Shown here: positions 1 through 8,146 of the stretch, piece after piece
Numbering within the stretch: position 1 is the stretch's first letter
How the letters are laid out: each line of letters starts with the position of its first letter
Notes under the pieces: generated by a model
The model's input: only the letters and a program-made list of their open reading frames with translations
What the model was told of the DNA's origin: nothing
Database searches by the model: none
Position numbers and translations under genes: made by a program
Source of the DNA: Tieghemiomyces parasiticus
Lineage: Eukaryota; Kickxellomycota; Dimargaritomycetes; Dimargaritales; Dimargaritaceae
Reading direction: 5' to 3'
DNA length: 12,577 nucleotides
Assembly: GCA_027575765.1 (NCBI GenBank)
Contig: JANBPT010001199.1
Location: 1 to 12,577 of the forward strand

Positions 1-787
1 GGGCGTATGGCGTCGAGTTGAAGAGGTCAAGGTTGCGGGCAGGCAAACGTCAAGTGCCAGGACGATAAGGAATCCGGCAGGGAGGGGCCCCAGCAATTTG
101 GCCGGCCGTACGCAACGAGGTTCTCACTGTACTCGCCGGACCAATCCGCTACCATCATCTGAAAAATAAAATATAGTGTATATGCATTGCAAGAGCCACG
201 GGCCAATCAGGCATCCTCCAGAGCACTGCGGTAGAGGGCTGGAGACCCGGCCAACGTAAGCTCCCTGTCCCGCCTCATCTGCCATTCACCGAATGCACTT
301 CCATAGGATATCTACCGCGTTTAGCGACGACTTTCGACCGCCGACTCCTAATCGGGATCACCCAATGGCGACTGTGGGCCAGGATAGGCATTGGTACAGC
401 GGTCGACAGGGGAAGGAATTAACGGTGGCGCATGTGAAAAGCGACATGTTTGCTTGGACGTCGCCAGGCCTTTCCTGGCTGCTTCGACTACATCCAGGAA
501 CGGTAACGCTGGGCAGTACAGCGCTCTAGGGCAAGGGTGGGCTGTACTCTCTTGGTGGCGGGGGGAGAAGAGAGACGGCGCGGGCCACGCCAACATCTGA
601 GGCCTCTCGGGAGGGGGGAAGAGTCCAATAGAACTCCGTCTTACTCGACAATTTCTACCGTAGCCGTGAGACACTCTATTCTAGGGCCACGTCGGTATCG
701 ACTTGGGCTCGAATACATGTCAGGAATACTCTACATAATGCCTACAAAGACTGGCAGGAGGGCTGGTTCCGGCAAGTGAGTGTATAG

Positions 788-1230
788 TGATGGCCCTCGA
801 TTGGTCGATTGGGCTCGCCTAATGAATGCCAGGGACGGTCCCGTGTGGATCTTGACCAGCAGCGGAACCCTGCTCGATTATTCCGGAATAGTCTCCGCCC
901 CTACACCAGCCGCCATGGAAGTTGCCTTCATCGCCAGCGGATCTGTCCGCCGGCCTGACAGGCGGTTGATCAATAAAAAAGAAGGAAAGAGGGAGGGAAG
1001 GATGCTAGGGTATAGCCAGCACGCCGCTGCCACGTCTCGCGCCTCCACCGGGCGGACCCAGGGCCACCTGGGCCAGGGAGACGTACGGGGCCAATCCGTC
1101 GCACTGCAGAGAACGGCATGCGCTAGAGCCTCTCACCACCCTTCCTGCATATCCATTGTAGGTGACAACGTCCTCGCAGCCTTTGCACAGGCGAAGCCGT
1201 GCGCCGGGTCGTTCCGGATACAGTGCGGCT
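788..1230 (+). CDS. Possible exons of a Roadblock/LC7 (LAMTOR2-like) protein
   Basis: Very tentative. After a possible acceptor (TATAG, ending at 787) one frame reads GPRLVDWARLMNARDGPVWI and continues through GTLLDYSG to AMEVAFIAS near 944. This order (short helix, strand, a G-x-LLxYSG turn, alanine-rich helix) is like the first half of LAMTOR2, a Ragulator subunit that anchors TORC1 signalling at the lysosome or vacuole. A second tract in the same frame starts after a good pyrimidine-tract acceptor (CATTGTAG, ending at 1161) and reads GDNVLAAFAQAKPCAGSF, which fits the penultimate strand and helix of that family. What is missing: a start codon, a convincing donor near 945, the middle segment, and a matching C-terminal helix. 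A donor GTGAGT at 776 with an acceptor at 832 would give an alternative, in-frame mini-intron. Chance resemblance is quite possible. Confidence 0.2.
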
Positions 1231-1450
1231 CACACACAGCTGCATATTGAGCCTCCACCGACTCCCAGTCGGAATTCTGCTTTCCCACTCGAGCGCATTC
1301 TTTTCCGGTTGCTCGCCCTTGCCTTCCTGATCTGGCGGCTGTGGGCCCAGCAGAGGCCGCTCGGTCGGAACCCCTCCCAATGTTTTTTCGGCATTTATCC
1401 CCATTGGCTCGCTATATTAGGTCTTGACGGTCCAGCGCGTTAACCGACAG

Positions 1451-1589
1451 GGATCGACCGCCAGCTGCTCAGCTACCTCCTGCGGGTGTTGTGGCACAGT
1501 GCATTGACGACGACTTCAACTCCGCTTCGGTCTTAGCAGATCTCGCGTCATTGTGGCTTTTGGAGGAGGAGGCGGAGGTTGTGGACTAG
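1451..1589 (+). CDS. Possible terminal exon with a DDDFN motif
   Basis: An acceptor-like sequence (GTTAACCGACAG, ending at 1450) is followed by a frame that stays open to TAG at 1587-1589. It ends with CIDDDFNSASVLADLASLW and an acidic tail EEEAEVVD. The DDFN-x-x-x-x-L-x-x-L pattern is reminiscent of the helical domain of cysteinyl-tRNA synthetases, but none of that enzyme's catalytic motifs (HIGH, KMSKS) appear nearby. The +2-shifted frame of the same stretch is also protein-like at first (IDRQLLSYLLRVLWH), so the true frame is uncertain. It may be the last exon of the tentative gene to its left, part of a decayed gene, or chance. Confidence 0.15.
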
Positions 1590-1665
1590 CGTTCCAATGA
1601 AGTATGGGCCGCCGGGCCTTGGCAATATCCTGCTCTAAAACAGTGGTGACAATCACCCAGCACGG

Positions 1666-2390
1666 ATGCGGCCATGGTCGACACGCACCTCTCCCTCCCC
1701 CCTACGGGACCACCACAAGACCTATACGCCTCGCCCTCGGATAAACTATCCTATTCGCTCAGACCCTGCCCTATTGGAGGAGCCTGTCCCTGCGATTGCG
1801 TGGGGTCGAGTCCTCGCACTCGACCAATCTACCCAGGGGGCTTGTGCCACTGCCACCCGGGCGTTCGTTGCCTCCTTCTGTCGGTTGCAGCGGAAGCCAG
1901 CGCCTTGGCAATGCCGCGGCAGCCAACATCCAGGTCCTATCGTACGTCCCACCAATTCGCAGCGAATGGTTCTACAAGCCAAGGGCCGGGGGCTGGGCCA
2001 ACTGGGTATCTAACGGGAGAGCCCGCGGAGTGCATCTTCTCCCCTCTCCGATTCGTTCCGTTTCGATCTTGGACAGCCACTTGCATGCCGGCATGGACTC
2101 CCACGCCTACGACGACTGGAGTTCGCGAGGCAGCCGGTGCGCATACACACTGGGCAGTGTTCAGAAGCCACCGTCTAAACAGGCACACGGGAGGTGCGTC
2201 GCCTCCTTGCCTTCACTTCCCTCCCTGCCGTCCTCCCTCTGCGTTGGAAATGTGTGCATACAGCTTGGGCGTATTGACTCATCCTCTGCCGCCTTTCCAT
2301 GTCGTGAGGGGCCAGTCCGGCTTCAAATTTCTGACCCGGCCGCCCGTCGCAAACATCTAGTACGCGAGATCCACTTGGATCCGTGAGGTC
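1666..2390 (+). other. Stretch open in all three plus-strand frames, coding-like patches
   Basis: Three overlapping plus-strand frames remain open for 115 to 228 codons here. No single one reads like a protein throughout. The most protein-like patches are VLALDQSTQGACATATRAF in one frame (about 1808-1864) and NIQVLSYVPPIRSEWFYKP in the next (about 1926-1982), the latter followed by GGWANWVSNG. A frameshift or an intron between about 1890 and 1915 could join them. I recognise no family. The stretch could be a frameshifted pseudogene, exons of an unmodelled gene, or a chance shortage of stop codons in GC-rich DNA. Confidence 0.25.
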
Positions 2391-2402
2391 TAGGGGGGGA
2401 AG

Positions 2403-2487
2403 AGCGTAGCGGCCGGCTTGGCAAGGAACCCAAGGCCAACTCCGAACCCCGACATCGTTGCCAAACTCACCTGAAGGCCGCTACGCT
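2403..2487. repeat. Perfect 12-bp inverted repeat, 61-bp spacer
   Basis: AGCGTAGCGGCC at 2403-2414 is the exact reverse complement of GGCCGCTACGCT at 2476-2487. The match does not extend in either direction. The right arm lies next to a consensus splice donor on the minus strand (CAG|GTGAGT, reading leftward from about 2470). The arms could pair as a stem in RNA or cruciform DNA, or form a palindromic protein-binding site; no function can be assigned. Confidence 0.6.
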
Positions 2488-2955
2488 TTCTAAGCCAGAC
2501 TCGTGTGTTTTATTTATGGCGGGCCTCCCATTAGGTGCCACTTGCAGCACGATGCTTCGAGGGATAAGAGAGGGAGGGTGCAGTGCGAGAGCCGCTCTGC
2601 TGTAATCAGTAGCGGGGCGTGATGGCGCTGGCAAACTGCAACGGTACGCCCAGCCATCCACCCTCACACTCTACTTAATTAAGCCCTGGCGCCGGCCCAG
2701 TCACCAATGCACATACTCCCTCTCTCTCTACGCTCTCCAGCACAAGAGATCACCCCTCTCCGTCTCCCCCACTGCCCCCGCCACCACTGAACCAAAGACG
2801 TGATTAGGTATGGACTCGCTGTCATCTAGTGGGGACCCTCCCTATCTCCTCGATTGATTTACTGGCGAAAAGACCCGCCGGCACAGTCCGTCGTTCTCCC
2901 TCGACCCGTCCTCCTGTAGGGTTCATCGCTGCCCTTCACCGCACTACGCTGCGGA

Positions 2956-2961
2956 TATAAA
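2956..2961 (+). promoter_or_regulatory. TATA-box candidate
   Basis: TATAAA followed by G, in an otherwise GC- and CT-rich region. It lies 607 bases before the aminopeptidase start, too far unless the 5' leader is long or spliced. A CTAAC at 3411-3415 and a pyrimidine-tract TAG at 3476-3478 could be the 3' end of such a leader intron, but I cannot place its donor. Confidence 0.25.
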
Positions 2962-3271
2962 GCCGACTTCCGGCCCCGCCCCATCGCTGCCCGGGATCAT
3001 TAGCCGCCTGACGCTTCCGCCCAACCAACCAACCCCTTGGCTACCGCCATCATCCCTCTGCCACTCCATCGGCCACCCGACGCCGCGCCACGGATTGCCC
3101 AAACTGCCATTGCCCTTTCATCCCGGCCCTAGACCGCAGCACGCGCCTCCCGGATCTGATTCACGTAGTTCGTCGCAAACGGTAGAGTATTGTCCCATGG
3201 TCAACTGAAACCCCGTGGCCGGCATGCAATCCGAGACCTCCCAGTTATTCTCCGCAGTCGAGAGAGAGAAA

Positions 3272-3288
3272 GTGTGTGTGTGTGTGTG
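3272..3288 (+). repeat. (GT)n microsatellite
   Basis: A run of GT dinucleotides directly after a short GA run (3261-3269), in the 5' flank of the aminopeptidase gene. A similar GT run lies inside that gene's second intron. Confidence 0.9.
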
Positions 3289-3415
3289 CGGAGAAACTGG
3301 GCCGTCGCTACCCTTGACTCCGCGCCGCCTAGTGGATGATTTGGCGTCCGTTGGCGCGAACCAATTAGTAGCCACTGGTCCAACTGGCCTCGCCCTCGCC
3401 CTGCTTCGTTGCTAA

Positions 3416-3503
3416 CCTCCCCCTTCCTTGCAACCCTTATACCACCTTTTATCACACTGTCCCCTCCCCTCTCTCTAGCTCCTTACCCCTCTTTCCTTTG
3501 CCG
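3416..3503 (+). promoter_or_regulatory. CT-rich leader/promoter tract of the aminopeptidase gene
   Basis: The plus strand here is almost entirely C and T, ending about 65 bases before the ATG at 3568. CT blocks just upstream of the start are typical of many fungal promoters and often mark the transcription start region. The embedded CTCTCTCTAG (3469-3478), with CTAAC at 3411-3415 before it, could alternatively be the acceptor end of a 5'-leader intron. Confidence 0.4.
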
Positions 3504-3567
3504 TTACGCGTTCCGTCGATAGCCAGTCTTGCATTCCTCCCGTGCGCACCCTTTGTTTTCCATCGCC

Positions 3568-6500
3568 ATGGCCATTCCGAAACTGACCGTCCTTCAGGAC
3601 GCGGCCTTTCAAGAGCAGAGCGTCGCCGGTTCGGCCTACGACGCTCTGGTCGTAGTCTTCACCGACGCGGCCCGTCTCACCGGCTCCAATATGCCCTTCA
3701 CCAAAGCTATCCAGGCCGTCGCGGCTGTCGACCCCTCAGTGGGCCAGCAAGTTACCCTTCTGTACAACGAGACCGTGCCCGGGGGTCGTCTCGTGACCTG
3801 TCCGACGGGTAGTCTCAATGATGACACGGACGACGTGCGCAAATTTTCCGGTAGGTGTCCAGCATCATGCGCGGCTTACTCCCACTTTCCTGTCCACAGT
3901 CCCTCCACCCTTCAACAAGGGAGGGGGAAGTGCCTTGGGCTGAAGACCGGGAGGTTGCGGACGTGACTAGGTCAAGTGGCCGTTAATGGGGGGGGAGTCG
4001 GTGGAAGCGAGTGCGGCGGAATACTATATTTAGTAGCCCCGTTCCTCACCCGACGGCTCCCTTCCCCGCCCGTCGCCTTCCCACAGTCAGCAGGTAGCTA
4101 GGGTCCTATCCTTTTTACGGATGATCTATACCTGGCCCCGGTCTCCTCACCACTTTCGTCACGCACACCGCCCGTCATGGTTGTACCCGCCCTAGTCTCA
4201 GTCATCCCGCTCTTACTTGATTCCCGGCACCACCCTCCACCTCTTCAGTTGACGTCGGGCTAGCGCGTTTCAACGTTCTAACCTCTGAAGGCCCAATGTG
4301 GCAGAGCAAACTTAGGAGGCAATGGGGTGGGAAAAAGACGGGGCGTCTGAAGGGTTGTTGGTTGGGCAATGGCAGCGGCGGACGACTTTACACTGGTGGG
4401 AGGGGCCGACCGGGCCAGATTTTCCGGTCTACCCCCTTTTGGGCAACCTATTGCTGCAGGAAGGCGGGCTGGGGGGGGAGTTGGCCAAAGTTCAAACGCA
4501 GGATGCCTTCTGCGTTCCTGACCGGCGGTCTCGTTCACTTCACCTCTTTCATCGCCGATGGGAAGCGACGGAGATTGCCCATCACTGTACAGCACTTCGA
4601 CTCACTGGTGTTTCCCCACCACCACTGTCCTATCGTCTCCAACTTGACTTGTCAATCATACTTGGTGTTGTACTAACCTCCCGCGGATCACCCACTTACC
4701 GTTTTTGTGCCCCTTCTCACTATTTTCTGTTCATACGTCGTCATCCAGCTGCCTGCCGTGCCGCCACGGCCCGTGCCCACCAGTCTGGGGCTCGTCGCGT
4801 CTTGTATTACTTCCTCGATCCCCCGCAGGACCTGCCGGGCTACGAGAAGTGGCTCGAGGTCAGTCTGCTGGGGATCTTTGCCGAGTCCTACATCACCCTT
4901 GTTGTCCGCCGCCACCAGGAACTGACCAAGCAGCAGCGTGTCGGCGACCGTCTCGATGAAATCGCCTTCTTCGCCAATACTCCCCATGTTTCGACGGACA
5001 GTCTGAATGAGACCACGCGTAGCGTCCTCGCCATCGAGAAAGGCCGCCGTGTTCACCTCGGTAAGTGGGATATTTATTGTGGGACCTGTAATGGTTGCGA
5101 AAGAGTAGGCTCAGTGAAGGGTTCGGCAGTTGGGAGTGGCCCTCGGCAGTGAGACCCCCCTCCCCGCCGAGTAGGCGTAGAAGAGACTGTGGCGCTGTGT
5201 CTGCGTTGGCGGCCGCTTTCCTCCGGGCGCTGGGCTTCTGACCTGATACTTCGGCGGCCCCGGACGGCGCTTCCTCGACCTGAAACCCCGGTTACTGTGG
5301 CTAGGGAATCCAGCAGGTGATCAAGGACCAGTGGTTCGGTGTGTGGGGGAAGGACCCAGGACTCCATTCCCCGCCAGCCTTTGGGAACTCGGTCGACTTA
5401 TTTTGGCCATCTGCAACGGATTGCAAAAGACGCTGGGCTGTGTGAAGGAAAGAGGGGGGGGATGAAGCAGGTATTTCTCTGCAAGCGCTTAATCATCGCT
5501 AGGAACTAGTCCCGCAGCGTCAGTGGGTCGTTTTTTGGGCCAGGGTCGGAGGGCGCTGACACAATTCCGAGTGTGTGTGTGTGTGTGTGTGCGGGCGATC
5601 GACTTCTAATTGGGATTATATCCCTCATCATCCCATGCACTATCGTTGGGCTGGGCGGGACAATCTAGTAATGGCCTGTCCAGGTTCCGGTGGCGAGAAG
5701 ACTGTCTGCCCTCCACTACCTTGTTCCTCCTGCCCTCCCCCCGCATCATGCACTTTGGGTGACCAATATTCCCCGCCTAACTGTCGTCCTCCTTTACGCA
5801 CTTCCACCCTCTACCCCCCCCCCCCCCACACACAGATATGGGCTATGGCGACCCAGAGCAGATGACCCCGCTCAACTGTGCCCAGTATATCCAGGATACA
5901 CTGGCCTCTCACCCCAACCTGCGAGTGACCGTGCTGACCGACCTGGCCACCATCGGTATTGAGTACCCGTTGCTCCACGCGGTGGCTCGCGCATCAATCC
6001 TGGTTCCCCGTCACCGCCCCTGCGTGGTGACGATTGAGTACACTCCCAGCGACCCGTCAGCCGTTCGCGAGCACGCCTATCTGGTGGGCAAGGGTGTCAC
6101 CTATGACACAGGCGGTATCGATCTCAAGACGGGCGGCGCCATGCGTGGCATGTCTCGGGACAAGCTAGGGGCTACCTCGGTGGCAGGGGTGATGGCCGCC
6201 ATCGCCGACCTGGCCCCGTCGCACCTCCGGGTGACGGCCGAGTTGGCCTTCGTGCGCAACAGCATCGGGGCCGACGGGTACCTCTCGGACGAGGTTCTCT
6301 ACTCGCGCACCGGCAAGCGTGTATTGATTGGCAACACCGACGCCGAAGGCCGGCTTATCATGACCGACCTCCTGTCCCAATGCCGCGAGCGCGTCCTCGC
6401 CCAGCGCACAACCGACCCGCGGCCCGTCCACTACCATATCTACACCGTCGCCACGCTCACCGGCCACGTGATTCGGGCCTATGGACACTACGGAGCCTTC

Positions 6501-6887
6501 CTGAGTAACGGCCCGGCCGTCCGCGCCGGGGTGCCCAACCGCCTGATCCAGGCTGGCGAACGTTGGGGCGACCCTTATGAACAGTCGCGCCTGCGCCCCG
6601 ACGATTTTGCCAAGGTGGCTCCCGGCAGCGACCGCGAAGACGTCTGCCAGACCGACCATATGGCTTCCTCCGCCACCGCTCGCGGGCACCAGTACCCTGC
6701 GGCCTACCTGATCATCGCAGCAGGCCTCAAGCCCCACGGCAACGCCGCCAAGCCTGAAGAGCAGGTGTGCTACACCCACGTCGATATTGCCGGTAGCGCC
6801 GAGGAGGCCCATTCCCAGGGGATGAGCCTGTGCAACCTCACGGGAAACCCCGTGCCGTCCCTGACCGCCGCCCTATTGGACTTGTAG
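3568..6887 (+). CDS. Cytosolic leucyl aminopeptidase, peptidase family M17 (three exons)
   Basis: The exons are 3568-3850, 4749-5060 and 5836-6887. Both joins fall after the first base of a codon, and the spliced frame encodes 548 residues ending in TAG at 6885-6887. M17 enzymes are two-metal peptidases that remove N-terminal residues from peptides, usually as cytosolic hexamers. The catalytic domain is in exon 3. The signature NTDAEGRL starts at residue 365, and YLVGKGVTYDTGG lies at about 280-292. By family knowledge the metal ligands are K284, D289, D307, D367 and E369, and the catalytic pair is K296 and R371; all are present. Exons 1 and 2 encode the less conserved N-terminal domain. The wording around the motifs (GGIDLK, GMSRDK, RNSIGAD, IGNTDAEGR) suggests the branch containing NPEPL1 and nematode W07G4.4-type enzymes rather than bacterial PepA. 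There is no signal peptide. The start has a good context (GCCATGG); the upstream in-frame ATG at 3529 is weaker. A long antisense frame over exon 3 is a composition shadow. Confidence 0.93.
3851..4748 (+). other. Intron 1 of the aminopeptidase gene (898 nt)
   Basis: The donor is GTAGGT and the acceptor CATCCAG. A perfect TACTAAC branch point sits at 4671-4677, about 70 bases before the acceptor, followed by a T/C-rich tract. The splice makes codon 95 from G and CT (alanine). The last 427 bases (from 4322) happen to be open in the exon 2 frame, so a later alternative first exon cannot be excluded, but the peptide there has no M17 features. Otherwise nothing else is recognisable inside. Confidence 0.88.
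5571..5591 (+). repeat. (GT)n microsatellite in aminopeptidase intron 2
   Basis: About ten GT units without interruption, then CGGGCGATC. It is a likely polymorphic locus within the intron. Confidence 0.92.
5814..5835 (+). repeat. C14 homopolymer plus CA run forming a splice acceptor
   Basis: Fourteen C residues (5814-5827) run into ACACACAG, so the pyrimidine tract and the acceptor itself are simple-sequence DNA. Slippage here would change the polypyrimidine tract length right next to the exon that carries the active site. Confidence 0.85.
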
Positions 6888-7828
6888 GGCCTCTCCCTCC
6901 CCCTTCCTCTCTCCAGATTATCCCCCCCCGTTTCATTACGCTCGCTACTCATTGGACGACTTGCTCTGAAATTCTACCTGTTTATTACCAGCCCCTGTTT
7001 TTACTCCCAGTAGCAGTGCGTGCAGTACCGCCCCTCCCCCTCCTCTATCTCTCTTCAGTTTTCCTTACTTGATTCAGCGGAAATGAAACGCCGCTGGAAG
7101 TCCCCTCCTTCTTCTCGACTAGGTCGATGAGGCTTCTTTAGATATGGCTAATTTACCAGCGAACTGCGTGCCTCACACATTCTGAAAATATAGACTGCGC
7201 GAATCGTCGGACCTCCCTCTCCCTCTCGCAGCCAGAAGTAAGCCTGCGTTTGCCCCCGTACTAAGGGAGAAGAATATTTTGGCATATCAGAAATCAACTT
7301 GAACTGCCTTATCTTTAGATGCCCGAGGATGGCTGGAACCATGGCACGCTTCGGATGATGACTTTATGGTTAATTCTGCAGGCCGTTGTGCTGTGTGGAA
7401 AACCGATGGAGCTTAGATCTACTTATTATTCGTTTCCCGTTTTCGGCCATCATGCCAGCCACAGTCACCGCCATCTTTATCTAGAATGGTGAAACCTCCG
7501 AATGCACGTAGAGGCTGGGAAACCGGCGCGGGAGGCCTGTGCGACGACCTAGATGAGCTGGTTTGGCCGGTTTGGGCACTCTACTGTCCATCAGGCTACT
7601 TGACATCTACATCATCCACAATGAGTCAAACATTCTGACGTGTCATGTAAGGGGGCGGGACCGATCTACGCTGTCGGTTTGCTTCTTACACTGGCCGCCG
7701 TGCCCGCTAGTCGATCCTAGCCGTCCTATATATATCTATATATGCACAATTTCCCTCACAAGTTTGAATCGGGGGTTATACTAATTGGAATTCAACAGTC
7801 ATTTTTCGTCGGTTGAGCTTTATCGTTA

Positions 7829-7834
7829 TTTATT
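7829..7834 (-). terminator. Candidate polyadenylation signal for the orphan gene
   Basis: TTTATT on the plus strand reads AATAAA on the minus strand, about 312 bases past the stop of the minus-strand gene. Between the two lies a T-rich tract (minus strand of 7931-7958), which is common in fungal 3' ends. No other AATAAA on that strand is closer to the stop. Confidence 0.3.
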
Positions 7835-7930
7835 GGCACCAATATGGCCACAATGAGCGAAGAAATAACAAGAACAGAAGGTACCTTTCAATCGTATATA
7901 GCTAGTCCTAATGGAAAACCAAAAGTCTCA

Positions 7931-7958
7931 ATAAAAAAAAGAAAAAAAAGAAAAAAAG
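7931..7958 (+). repeat. A-rich low-complexity tract
   Basis: Runs of seven to eight A residues separated by single G residues. It lies in the likely 3' untranslated region of the minus-strand gene, where it is transcribed as T/C-rich sequence. Confidence 0.8.
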
Positions 7959-8120
7959 ATGAAGAAGGCATGACGAGGGTGTGAGTGTCATCGAGGGCAT
8001 AGTGCGCTTGAAAGGAGATGTTTTGCACAGGGTGCCTACTCTCTCAGCCCCGCCCCCCTCCCCTTCCTCAACGTAACCCGTGTTGAGATTCACTAAAGGT
8101 GGGTCGGACGTCAGGAGTCC

Positions 8121-8138
8121 ACACGCACACACACACAT
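8121..8138 (+). repeat. (CA)n microsatellite
   Basis: A CA run with one CG interruption, ending about 10 bases past the stop codon of the minus-strand gene, so in its 3' untranslated region. Confidence 0.85.
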
Positions 8139-8146
8139 TCATACAT

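Larger units (their letters stand above)
1..3415. other. Left flank without a confident gene
   Basis: No complete gene model can be supported here. The first 170 bases hold a plus-strand open frame running in from the left edge and ending in TAA at 167-169, overlapping an AATAAA at 165-170; this could be the end of a gene outside the window, but the peptide is basic and not recognisable. Between about 780 and 2400 there are short tracts with GC-rich third positions and protein-like composition in changing frames, described separately. From 2700 to 3130 the plus strand is pyrimidine-rich, with a CCAA tandem near 3023-3034 and a TATAAA at 2956-2961. Decayed genes, small exons of a spliced gene, or plain intergenic DNA are all possible. 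Confidence 0.5.
5061..5835 (+). other. Intron 2 of the aminopeptidase gene (775 nt)
   Basis: The donor is consensus GTAAGT. The acceptor CACACACAG ends at 5835, and a CTAAC branch point at 5777-5781 lies about 55 bases upstream. The splice makes codon 199 from G and AT (aspartate), and the first ATG after it is codon 200. The intron holds a GT microsatellite (5571-5591) and a C14 run just before the acceptor; no gene is visible within it. Confidence 0.88.
6888..8146. other. Intergenic region between converging genes
   Basis: No gene is recognisable between the stop codons of the aminopeptidase and the minus-strand orphan gene. The first 35 bases after the aminopeptidase stop are CT-rich, and I find no AATAAA close behind it. 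The only frames of 60 or more codons are short and unlike proteins. Towards the right there is an AT-rich patch (about 7725-7745, TATATATATCTATATATG), the likely 3' end signals of the orphan gene, and an A-rich tract (7931-7958). Confidence 0.55.

Noticed and set aside
2..169. 55-codon frame from the left edge ending at TAA, with AATAAA at 165-170
   Set aside because: The peptide is low in information and basic, and only the edge is visible. It could be the end of a gene but cannot be supported.
6165..6812. 215-codon minus-strand open frame
   Set aside because: It lies wholly antisense to the active-site exon of the aminopeptidase; the plus-strand frame has the family motifs, so this is a composition shadow.
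7755..7775. Possible tRNA B box (AGTTTGAATCGG)
   Set aside because: No A box or cloverleaf can be drawn upstream; the preceding sequence is a TA repeat.
7930..7935. AATAAA on the plus strand as the aminopeptidase polyadenylation signal
   Set aside because: It is over 1 kb past the stop codon and part of an A-rich low-complexity tract.
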